From: an uncultured Pelagibacteraceae bacterium
Lineage (GTDB): Bacteria > Pseudomonadota > Alphaproteobacteria > Pelagibacterales > Pelagibacteraceae
NCBI GenBank assembly: GCA_902561015.1
Contig: CACENB010000002.1
Location: forward strand, 1 to 64,000
Length of the DNA stretch: 64,000 bases
Reading direction: 5' to 3'
Below the pieces are notes generated by a model, which saw only the letters and a list, made by a program, of their open reading frames with translations, was not told where the DNA came from and did not search any database. The position numbers were made by a program, and so were the translations under genes. Of the stretch, positions 6,831 to 15,300 are shown piece by piece. How positions within the stretch are numbered: the stretch's first letter is position 1; each line of letters opens with the position of its first letter.

Positions 6831-9272
6831 TTAACCTTTAACATCCACTAAAACTGTAAAATTCTTTTTTATATCTGCAGAATCCCCTGCTTTACCCTTA
6901 AAATTCATTTTTCCTAATGAGGCTTGAACAACAAGCTCCTGTGCTCCAAGATTGTTTATTAATTTCAAAATATCTTGATCGGTGGCTGCTTGACCTTTTA
7001 TGACCACTTTATTTTTACCATTATATTCCACTGATGCAAATTTGATCCTTTTGGGAACACTCATAGCAACCTGTGCTAATACCCTGTAACTATTCTTTTT
7101 ATTAGATTTTAAACTTGTGCTTAATTTTAATGTGTTTGTAATTAAGCCTAACTCTTTTTTAATTTTCTTTCGTTCTAATGTTTTGGCTTTATGAGTTTTT
7201 AGAACTTTATCATAATTGACTAATTTTTTATTGTAAGATTGAATATTCCAAAACGACAAACCAAAAAGAATTAAGTATATTCCAGCTATTGAGGCAGCGA
7301 TACCTTTGAAAGCAAAACTTGAAAAAGCTTTCATTTTTTTCTCTTTTATCATTCCCTTTCTATTAGGTAATAAGTTTATATTTTTGACAGCAGTTACAAA
7401 TTTATAGTAACCAAAAACATCTAATTTTCTAAACGCTAAACCAATAACTGACGATAAATACGATCTGTTAATTAAATCTACTTTTTCTTTGTTTTGTTGA
7501 GGAATTAATAATCCATCAACTGGATCAAATAAATTAAAACCAACATTTAATAGACCCTTTCTAAAACTTGATAAGAAATCTTCGACATTCTTTAAATCTG
7601 ATACGACTTTTATGTTTCTTATTCTTTTCTCATATTTGGTCTCAAAATCTTGAACAGCTTGTTTTACTTGAGTTAAAAATCTTCTTACGAGTGCCTCTTT
7701 TTCCTCAACATCTTGTGACTCTAATAATATTTTTCTATCTTGGCCCCTTAAAAAAATGTCAGTAATTATTGGGTTATTATCATACAAAATCATCAAATAG
7801 TTTTCATCCAATCCAAATTCTAAAACAGCAGTAAGATTAACATCATCAACTTTGTTTGAAATTTGATTTATTTGGTCGACAGCAGATTTTAATGCAAAGC
7901 ACTTTACGTCAATAATTACAGGATTAAGATTACTTTGTTTAATTATTGAAGTATAATTGTTTATGTCAGCTAATTTTGAAGCAACAAACAAAATATCCAT
8001 TGTGTTAGCTTTTTCGTTTCTATTAATAACTTGATGGAAAATTGAATAATCGTCTAAATTATCAGTTAACTGAACTAAATTTTCCCAAAGTGAATTAGTT
8101 TCAATTGCTTTTTGCAATTCCTCTTCTTTCATCAACGGTGCTGTTACAACTCTTATAATCGCACTTGTGACCGGTATAGCAATTGCAGCGTTTAAAGTAG
8201 TGATTTTAGATTTTTGTAATGCAATTGTAAGTTCAGCTCCTAATTTTTCTCCATTATCTAAAACATTCGCATCATCTGGTAAATCAACTGGATGTGCATA
8301 AAATTTATCTAATACCCATTGATTTGATTTATTAGTTGATACTTGAGCTAATCTTATTTCTTTGTTTGTAATTTCAACTCCAACAATTTCCTCCCCTTTA
8401 ACTGCTGACTTTCCAATTTTAGATTTAAAAAAACTAGTAACTTTTTTCGAAAGTTCATTAGTTTTGAGTGATGGTTTTGAAACCGAACTTTTTTCTAAGA
8501 AGCTTGGCTTTTTAAATTTAATATTTTTTATATTATCTAAAAAAGCAAATTTTGATTTTTTATTTTCTTGTTCGTCCTCTGTTGATTGATTTAAAATAGG
8601 AGCGTCAATTTTAGGTTCGGTTAACGTAGTTGTTTGACTCGTTTGTTCTTTATTAATAATTTGAGTTGAAGTTTCCGGTTGAACAGATGTTTCTTCAGTT
8701 TTAACAGGTTGCTCCTGAATTTCTTTTTCTTTTTCTTTTCCTGCAACAACGTCGTCAAACCATTTTTCTAAAATTGGTATTGCTTCCTCCAAATTAGGAG
8801 TTCCTGATGATGAAATTTTTTGTTTTCCATCATGATAAAGTCTTCCAACCCAATTTTTTGATTTTAATTCACCTTTGTATTTGTCTTGTCGGATATAAAT
8901 ATGTAACCTCCCGTCTTTCTTGTGGATTACCTCATGTGAGGATCCATTATCCTCATCTTTTTTTTCATTTGAAGTCTCGGATGTTTGTTCTTGGGTGGTT
9001 TCTTGATCGTTGTTTTGACTTGATTCTAAACTTCTTTCATCATTTTGATTATCTAAAATTTCATTTTCCTCTTTTTTTTCACTAGTTGTATCTAAATTTT
9101 GTGTTTGATCATTATTTTCGTTATTATTTTGATTTGAGCCAGGGATAGGATCATTTTTTTGATTATCTACACCTTCAGGTTGATTATTTTCATCAACTTT
9201 AGATTGATTCTCACTTTCTGACTGAGACCTCTCCTCTTCAATAATTTTTTTTTCGTCGTCTTGATCGTTCAT
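6831..9272 (-). CDS. pilM/pilN: PilM-PilN fusion with an N-terminal integrase-arm-like module
   Basis: One 813-residue protein covers two pilus platform subunits. Numbering here is from an upstream in-frame TTG, two codons before the preferred ATG at 9272. Residues 1-113 are Glu/Gln/Asn-rich and look disordered. Residues 115-178 form a compact module (HIYIRQDKYKGE, then KNWVGRLYHDGKQKI, then a helix NLEEAIPILEKWFDDV) resembling the three-strand-plus-helix arm domain of tyrosine recombinases. Residues about 292-600 are PilM-like, an actin-fold ATPase starting VGVEITNKEIRLAQV. From about 635 the PilN part begins (INLLPNRKGM), with a membrane helix near 652-672 and a periplasmic end. PilM and PilN are normally separate proteins. 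It is the first gene of the operon, with a repeat array at its promoter. Confidence 0.85.
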   Translation of the reverse strand: MNDQDDEKKIIEEERSQSESENQSKVDENNQPEGVDNQKNDPIPGSNQNNNENNDQTQNLDTTSEKKEENEILDNQNDERSLESSQNNDQETTQEQTSETSNEKKDEDNGSSHEVIHKKDGRLHIYIRQDKYKGELKSKNWVGRLYHDGKQKISSSGTPNLEEAIPILEKWFDDVVAGKEKEKEIQEQPVKTEETSVQPETSTQIINKEQTSQTTTLTEPKIDAPILNQSTEDEQENKKSKFAFLDNIKNIKFKKPSFLEKSSVSKPSLKTNELSKKVTSFFKSKIGKSAVKGEEIVGVEITNKEIRLAQVSTNKSNQWVLDKFYAHPVDLPDDANVLDNGEKLGAELTIALQKSKITTLNAAIAIPVTSAIIRVVTAPLMKEEELQKAIETNSLWENLVQLTDNLDDYSIFHQVINRNEKANTMDILFVASKLADINNYTSIIKQSNLNPVIIDVKCFALKSAVDQINQISNKVDDVNLTAVLEFGLDENYLMILYDNNPIITDIFLRGQDRKILLESQDVEEKEALVRRFLTQVKQAVQDFETKYEKRIRNIKVVSDLKNVEDFLSSFRKGLLNVGFNLFDPVDGLLIPQQNKEKVDLINRSYLSSVIGLAFRKLDVFGYYKFVTAVKNINLLPNRKGMIKEKKMKAFSSFAFKGIAASIAGIYLILFGLSFWNIQSYNKKLVNYDKVLKTHKAKTLERKKIKKELGLITNTLKLSTSLKSNKKNSYRVLAQVAMSVPKRIKFASVEYNGKNKVVIKGQAATDQDILKLINNLGAQELVVQASLGKMNFKGKAGDSADIKKNFTVLVDVKG

Positions 9273-9346
9273 ACACAATTTAAAATTTTTTCTCTAACAC
9301 AATTTAACGAATCTCTAACACAAAATAATACTTTAGTCTAACACAA
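9269..9346 (-). repeat. Tandem TTGTGTTAGA units between promoter and start of pilMN
   Basis: On the plus strand, TCTAACACAA occurs exactly at 9293-9302, 9314-9323 and 9337-9346, with steps of 21 and 23 bases. A degenerate copy (TCATACACAA, 9269-9278) overlaps the pilMN start codon. On the coding strand the units read TTGTGTTAGA, all pointing the same way, so they would lie in or near the 5' leader. Steps of about two helical turns put the units on one face of the DNA, which suggests cooperative protein binding. This is seen directly; the binding protein is unknown. Confidence 0.85.
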
Positions 9347-9378
9347 AATTATAAAATATATGTCCAAAATGAGTTAAA
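9336..9378 (-). promoter_or_regulatory. Pilus-associated promoter element, copy 2 (upstream of pilMN)
   Basis: On the minus strand, 9361-9378 reads TTTAACTCATTTTGGACA, differing from the pilA copy (311-328) at 3 of 18 positions. It lies about 90 bases before the pilMN ATG. TGGACA could be a -35 box; the nearest partner in the position used at pilA is TTAGAC (9336-9341), at a 19-base spacer and overlapping one of the repeat units. Conservation in front of separate pilus operons is observed; its role as an operator or as an unusual promoter is inferred. Confidence 0.55.
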
Positions 9379-9463
9379 TAGTAAAAAAGACAATAAATTA
9401 GCCATTTTTTACAAATTAAAATATTTTATAAATATTATATTTTTAATCTAGATTTTAATAAAC

Positions 9464-9626
9464 TCTAACACAAATCATAAATATTAAATTGTGTTAGAGT
9501 ATTTCTATTTTGTGTTAGAATATTTAATTTTAATTTTATATAAAAAAAGTCAATAAAATCAACAAAAATCAAAATTGTGCTAAATTTAAACTTTTTTGTG
9601 TTAGAGTTTTAACTTTATGTGTTAGA
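9464..9626. repeat. Upstream half of the TCTAACACAA / TTGTGTTAGA array, with a perfect inverted repeat
   Basis: Exact units are TCTAACACAA at 9464-9473 and TTGTGTTAGA at 9489-9498, 9510-9519 and 9596-9605. A one-mismatch unit ATGTGTTAGA lies at 9617-9626, and TTGTGCTAAA at 9575-9584 is a weaker match. The first two form a perfect 12-base inverted repeat (ACTCTAACACAA, 9462-9473, with 9489-9500) around a 15-base AT spacer. The pairs 9489/9510 and 9596/9617 are each 21 bases apart, the same step as in the downstream cluster. Over the whole region the units face each other about a centre near 9481. Confidence 0.85.
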
Positions 9627-9825
9627 GTTAAATGTTTTATTAATATTACACTCAAAAATTGTAAATTTAATATTCAATTTATTAAAAAATTATCTATTCA
9701 ATTAAAAATTGAGCTTTTTTTTTAAAAAAAAATAATTTTTTTCTCTTTTTGAGCGAAAATTAGATAATAATTAAATTTCTCTCATGATTTATTTAAAAAA
9801 ATTTTTTAAAACACATTTTTTTATT
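9627..9825. other. AT-only intergenic stretch between the repeat array and the 100-residue ORF
   Basis: This remainder of the 550-base gap has no supported gene and almost no G or C. It contains a T-run followed by an A-run near 9714-9731 that could fold into an A-U hairpin at the 3' side of the 9826 gene, and loosely inverted TTATCTA / TAGATAA motifs on either side. There is no GC stem, so a classical terminator cannot be claimed. Nothing else is recognised here. Confidence 0.5.
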
Positions 9826-10128
9826 TTAATTAGGCTCTCCTCTTATGTCAGTAGTTAATTCCTGATAAATTAGAACTGTAATTGCGTTGAGGTTATTTAT
9901 AATTCTATTAAAATTCCAACTGGTATCAACATTACTACAATTTAATTCTCTAAAGTAATAGACTTTTGCTTGTGGAAGTGTTGGAAATATATCTTCAGAG
10001 ATAATATTAAGCTGATTTGTTTTTTTTTCAATTGTAAAATTATATCTACAAACATTTGACGTCGCCCAAAACAAAAGAGCAGAAATAATTATTGCGAATA
10101 AGATCATTATCTTACTTATTGCAAACAT
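9826..10128 (-). CDS. Hypothetical membrane-anchored protein, 100 residues
   Basis: The family is not recognised. The protein starts with a hydrophobic segment (about residues 5-24, KIMILFAIIISALLFWATS), followed by a short region with two cysteines (27 and about 63), and ends with no further membrane helix. It would be an inner-membrane anchor with a small periplasmic domain, or an uncleaved signal. It lies 9 bases after the PP2C phosphatase gene on the same strand and is probably co-transcribed with it. It is followed by the long repeat-bearing gap. A functional link to the phosphatase is inferred from position only. Confidence 0.6.
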   Translation of the reverse strand: MFAISKIMILFAIIISALLFWATSNVCRYNFTIEKKTNQLNIISEDIFPTLPQAKVYYFRELNCSNVDTSWNFNRIINNLNAITVLIYQELTTDIRGEPN

Positions 10129-10137
10129 AAAAAAGAA

Positions 10138-11487
10138 TTATACTCCGTCTACAACAACAATAGTCAAATCATCTTTTTGAATACGGCCAGACTTAATTAT
10201 ATCCTCAACAATTTTATTTAATCTTTCGTGATTAGGAGTTTGATGATACTTTGTAATATAATTTTTGAAACCATCGGACTCTAACATGTTACCTTCAGGA
10301 TCTTTCATTTCTGTTATACCATCAGTGAATACATACATCGAACTCTCAGAAAATTTTATTTTTGTTTCTTTGTATTTAATCTTCGACATAATTCCTAAAG
10401 GTGGACCCGCTTCAGTATAGTTTGTAAATTTTCCATCTTTAGAATGAATTAGTGGTGGTTCATGTCCTGCGTTAGCAAGTAGTAATTCTTTTTTATTACT
10501 GTCATAAATACCGATAAGCATTGTTACAAACATTCCACGTGCAGCTGTTTCACAAATTTCAGAATTAAGTAAGTTTAATAAATCGGCAGCAGAAAAAATT
10601 GTTTTACTTAAACATCTATAAAGACTCGAAGCCTTTGACATTAAAAGAGAAGATTTAATTCCTTTACCGGATACATCTGCAACACCAAAACCAAATTTAC
10701 CATCACCTAGATCAGAAAAATTATAAAAATCTCCTGATACGACTTTTGCTGGGATATTTATTCCTGCTATAGGAAAGTTTTCTTTTTTATTTTGAGACAA
10801 CAAAGTTTTTTGTATCTCACCAACAATTTCAATTTCTTTTTGCATTCTATTCTTATCAACTAAATCTTTTGCCATCTTAGCATTGTTAATTGCTAATGCA
10901 GCTGGACCAGACAAAGTTTCTAAAAGTTTTCTATCATTCTCTTCAAAAAGTTTATTATTAGTTTTTTTGTTTAGGCAATGAATAACTCCAATACATTCAT
11001 CTGATACAATTAAAGGGGAGCATAGAACTGAATAAGTTGTAAAATTTGTTTTGTTATCTAAATCAAAATAAAATTCTGCAATTTCTCTAATATCTTTTCT
11101 AACATCACCAACTCTAATACATTTTTTCATGACTGCAGCTTTTCCCATAACTCCTTGGGTAATTGGTATTTCAAAATCCTCAAGATATGCTTGATGTTTT
11201 GAAGCAATACATTGGAACGATTGATTTTTTTTATCTATTAAAAAAATATTTGCCGCTTGTGCATTAATTCTTTTTATAATTAATTCTAATGAATTATTTA
11301 GTGTTTCTTTTAAATCAAGAGACATTGCAAACTCTTGATTCATTTTTGTTACTAGCTCTAAATCTTTACTGCTAGTGTCATCTATTTTGATCGTTTCCTT
11401 TTTTTTTACACCAAAAAACATGTCATTTATAAATTGATATTCGTTATTTTTTTGATAGTTTTGAAATTGATGGAAATCATTATTCAT
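10138..11487 (-). CDS. GAF-domain PP2C-type serine phosphatase (RsbU/SpoIIE family)
   Basis: This is a soluble phosphatase of the partner-switching type, expected to dephosphorylate a STAS antagonist such as the one at 375-674. The 449 residues comprise a GAF sensor domain (about 50-190), a short helical linker and a PP2C_SIG catalytic domain (about 210-445). The metal-binding aspartates are visible in SGDFYNF, ADVSGKGIKSSLLM and FTDGITE. The ATG at 11487 is preferred; an in-frame GTG at 11508 would add 7 residues but has no better ribosome site. The GAF ligand is unknown. It is divergent from pilD and followed by a small membrane-protein gene. Confidence 0.9.
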   Translation of the reverse strand: MNNDFHQFQNYQKNNEYQFINDMFFGVKKKETIKIDDTSSKDLELVTKMNQEFAMSLDLKETLNNSLELIIKRINAQAANIFLIDKKNQSFQCIASKHQAYLEDFEIPITQGVMGKAAVMKKCIRVGDVRKDIREIAEFYFDLDNKTNFTTYSVLCSPLIVSDECIGVIHCLNKKTNNKLFEENDRKLLETLSGPAALAINNAKMAKDLVDKNRMQKEIEIVGEIQKTLLSQNKKENFPIAGINIPAKVVSGDFYNFSDLGDGKFGFGVADVSGKGIKSSLLMSKASSLYRCLSKTIFSAADLLNLLNSEICETAARGMFVTMLIGIYDSNKKELLLANAGHEPPLIHSKDGKFTNYTEAGPPLGIMSKIKYKETKIKFSESSMYVFTDGITEMKDPEGNMLESDGFKNYITKYHQTPNHERLNKIVEDIIKSGRIQKDDLTIVVVDGV

Positions 11488-11586
11488 ACGCCAAATTTCT
11501 ATCTGCACCTAACAGATGCAATGATGTTTGTACAATACTGCATTAACGGGCTCATAGAACTTTCCTCTCAAATTAAACTCTAAATT

Positions 11587-12354
11587 GTGTTCTATATTAT
11601 AGCATTTGTCCTTGGAAGTATATGGGGGAGTTTTGCAAACGTTTGTATACATAGGCTTCCCATTGAGGAAAGTATCTCTATTAAAAGGTCTTATTGTCCA
11701 AAATGTAATGAGAAAATTAGCTGGTTTGACAATATTCCAATATTATCTTTTTTAATACTTGGTGGAAATTGCAGGAAGTGTAAATCCAAAATTGATAAAA
11801 AATATCTTATTGTTGAATTGTTGAGTGTCACAAGTTTTGTATTAATCTATTCCATCTACGGACTTACTATCACGACATTATTATTAGCTGTGCTAAGTAT
11901 TTTTTTTATTATCATATTCTTTATTGACCTAAAACACTTTATCATTCCTAACACGCTTACTTTTCCATTAATGATAATTGGATTTGTTAAATCGTTTGAT
12001 CCAAACTTAAATACAAGTCTTTTTCCCAATTATTTAAATTCTATAATAGGTGGGGTTATGGGTTACTTAGTAATCTGGTTAATAATTCTTTTTTATAAAA
12101 AATTTAAAAACAAGGAAGGTATGGGGCTAGGTGATGCAAAATTACTCTCTGCAATTGGTTTTTGGTTTGGATGGATCTGTATTCCCTTTATAATTTTTTT
12201 GTCATCCGTAATAGCTCTTCTTGTGGTGACGCCCTCTTTAATAAAAAAATCTAAGACGATGTCTTCTCAAATTCCATTTGGTCCATACATAATAACAGGA
12301 TGTATGATTTACATTTCTTTCTTTGATCAATTTAAAATATATTTATTGTTTTAA
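11587..12354 (+). CDS. pilD: Prepilin peptidase / N-methyltransferase PilD
   Basis: This integral-membrane aspartyl protease removes the leader of prepilins and methylates the new N-terminus. The 255 residues show the N-terminal methyltransferase/zinc region with two CxxC pairs (CPKCNEKISWFDNIPILS and CRKC). Both catalytic aspartates follow, in IDLKHFIIPN and in GMGLGDAKL, amid about seven membrane helices. It begins with GTG at 11587; no ATG lies nearby in frame and the conserved GSIWGSFANVCIHR follows at once. It should process the five prepilins seen here. The last 4 bases overlap the end of pilY1 on the opposite strand. Confidence 0.95.
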   Translation: MFYIIAFVLGSIWGSFANVCIHRLPIEESISIKRSYCPKCNEKISWFDNIPILSFLILGGNCRKCKSKIDKKYLIVELLSVTSFVLIYSIYGLTITTLLLAVLSIFFIIIFFIDLKHFIIPNTLTFPLMIIGFVKSFDPNLNTSLFPNYLNSIIGGVMGYLVIWLIILFYKKFKNKEGMGLGDAKLLSAIGFWFGWICIPFIIFLSSVIALLVVTPSLIKKSKTMSSQIPFGPYIITGCMIYISFFDQFKIYLLF

Positions 12355-15300
12355 TAGTTCTCTCGCCAATTTCCTCTGAACACAGAGATCGCACCGTCGT
12401 TAGAAAGTAAGGATATAAGTGTGTCTGCTTGGTCATCACTGTCTGTTGTTATATTGGCAAATAGTTTGTCTGCAAACACAACCAATTTTGAAAGAACACC
12501 TGGTTGCAAGTAATAACAGCCAGTCTTTTCATCAAAACCAGCTTCCGCACTCATTTGTTTACTTGCCTGACCTATATCTTCAGATGTATTAATTCCACAT
12601 TCATCATCAGCAGCACATACGTAAGCATTTCCAACACTACACTTTGCACCCTCTGGTGGTTGGTAAACTGGGTAGTACACTGTACCCTTGAACACAGTTG
12701 GTGACGCAGTGGCTTTGTGATATAAATTTTGAGTTGACTGACGAGATCCATCACTTGTGAATAATGATTCATCTTGTCTTTTATCAAAAGGCTTATCTAA
12801 TTTAAACACCCAAGCATCTTTAGCGATTGCAGGACAATCACCTTGATCTGATGTTTCGTCAGCTGTATTTACACAATTAGGGCTTAGAGTGTATCCATCA
12901 TCTGCATCAATTTTTCTTGCGTTCATTGCCTCTGCTAAAGAGCCTGAGGCTCCAGTATTAACCATTCTAAAATTTGGAAAATCAAAATCTCTAATTCCAT
13001 ACAAGATGTTATCCATTCCTCTAGACTTTCTAGATATGTCGTTAAAGTCTCCCGTGGCTCCAAATAGATATAAGTTTTTAGTATCTTTTCCAAATGCAGC
13101 ATCCATTCCAAAGAAACTTACTCTACCATTTTCTTGATTGGTATTTAGTGAAAATAGAGTTGTGTGATCAAATAAATCTATTGCGGTAGCACTAGGATCA
13201 TTGGATGTCAGATCATTAGTTAAGTTGATTTTGGAAATTTTTCCCTCATAATCATTCACATAAACTAATGCACCCCGCCATTTTGCTCCTCTAAAAGTAT
13301 CAGGAGTAATCACTACTGGATCACCCAACACTGAATTTGGAAGATCATCTAAGGTGCCACCATAAGCACTTTCAAACGTATTGTCGATATCAACTAAATT
13401 GATTAGTCCATTTCCTCCACTCGCTATTTTACCTGGATATTGGCCTCCGCTTTGTTCATTCATTGTCTCTAAATCAATCACATAGACAGCAGATCCAACA
13501 CCACCAACTTTTCCAAATCCAGCAGGCATAACAGCAACATATCTGTCATCATCAATTGGTTGCTCTCTTTCTACTGGAAGTCTAAATATTCTTGGGGTTG
13601 CCCAAGTCTCGCCCATCTTACTATAATCGTATACCGGATCCTCTGTACCTATATTTGGAATCTTTATAGAAAAGAAGTCTGACTCATCATCAGCTTTTTC
13701 ATCCCCCTCACCAAGATTAATTACCAAATCCTCTCCAAATGTAATTGTAGCTATTGATGCCTCTTGCTCAATCTTGACCACACTTATTGGTTTGGAAACT
13801 CCATTTACAACCCTTTCAACAGGCAAAGATGCTGGATCGTCAACAAATTCATCAGGCATAATATAAGGGAACCTCCACACTCTTCCTTTATAACAGGCAG
13901 CTGTTCCGGTAGAGTAGAAATCGGTTTCACTTACACAATCTTTAATTTTATCTCTTTCTGTATAATCGTCAGCGCCACGATTAGCTACATCGTCGGCTCT
14001 GGCTGTTTCTATATTGTATTTTGCATTTTTATATTCCTCTGAATCATTAATAGTCAATCTCCCACCTGTATAATTTAGTGCCGGTTGTGGATTAGATGCA
14101 CTATTAATTATCGTTCCGTCATGGAGAGCTATCATTACTTTGCTTCTAACAAAGTCATTGTAAACTGAAAATACGTGAAGTGGTTTTAGTGGGTCTGTAA
14201 CATCTAAAATTGAATATCCAGCGCCACCTCTGCCGTAAGGTATCATTAATATGGTGTGCCAAGATTTATTTCCCGCTGTTTCAAAAGTTTTCCCATCGGG
14301 TTTCAGACCAGTAATAAACATATCGTGTACAACAGGTGAACCATCAACAGCAAATATCGCGTTTGTACCCCCTTTGGCATTATCACCAGAACCTTGGTCT
14401 AAATTATCATTGATCATCTCTGGTAACTTTCCAGCAATAAACGGTGGCACAAAAGCCCAACGCTCCTCTCCAGTTTTCGCATCAAATGCGTGCAACATTC
14501 CATCGTTGGCACCAACATAAAGTGTCCTTGGCCTTTGACTTAAGCTATTGGCAAAATTATTGTAACCATTTTTTTGTCTGAAGTATGCTTCTTGGTTTGT
14601 TGATGTATAATTAGTGTTTGCACCAGGAGGTCCGACTTCTACGATCTGAGAGTGATAAATATCTCCAAGAATAGAATCTCTTTTAGCATTTTTTCCATCA
14701 CATCTGTTGGCACCTGTTTTGTAAACAAAATAATCTGTACCTCTTACAAAATTTATTAAGCCTGAGATATCATCTGAATTTCCAGCAGTACCTCCGCAAG
14801 TCGAACCTGGTTTATGGTAATCAGTGACTACATTTCCTAAAATTTGAAATAGTCCATTAATTTGATCAGCATTAGTATCTACCCAGTTATTATAATCACT
14901 ATCTATATAATCTACTCCTTTTAAAGCAGTCCAAATTTTTCTAGTTGATGGTTCCCTTTGTGCAAGTAGTTCAGCTGCATCCCAATTTCCTGGATGACCT
15001 TTTTTATGAATTACAAAACCATCAGGAGTAACCTCTTTTCTCATTAAATGTCCAATCCACTGTTGCCCCTGAGATAATGAAAATTGTCCTTGAAATAAAT
15101 CTCCACCCTCTTGCACCGTAGCAGTTATAGATGGAGCTGAAAATGAAAGTCTGCTTGCAATAATTCTTTCTATCTCACTTTTAAGTTTTGTTACTAATTC
15201 TTTTGGATTCTCAGCAATAATTCTTTGTCTGCATTCTGGGTCTTGTTCAGCTGTACCAAAATTAGGATCATCACAACTGCCAGCTTTTGCTGCCTCTTGG

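Noticed and set aside
9293-9626. CRISPR array for the repeated TCTAACACAA units
   Set aside because: The unit is only 10 bases, occurs in both orientations, has no unique spacers of regular length, and no cas genes are present.
9705-9740. Intrinsic terminator after the 9826 gene
   Set aside because: Only a T-run against an A-run can pair; there is no GC stem, and such runs are common in this DNA.
11501-11517. ATCTG / CAGAT inverted repeat at the phosphatase start
   Set aside because: Only five bases per arm, likely to occur by chance, and not found at the other pilus promoters.
11587-11600. TTGTGTT at the pilD start as another repeat unit
   Set aside because: It matches only 8 of 10 positions and stands alone; chance is likely in AT-rich DNA.
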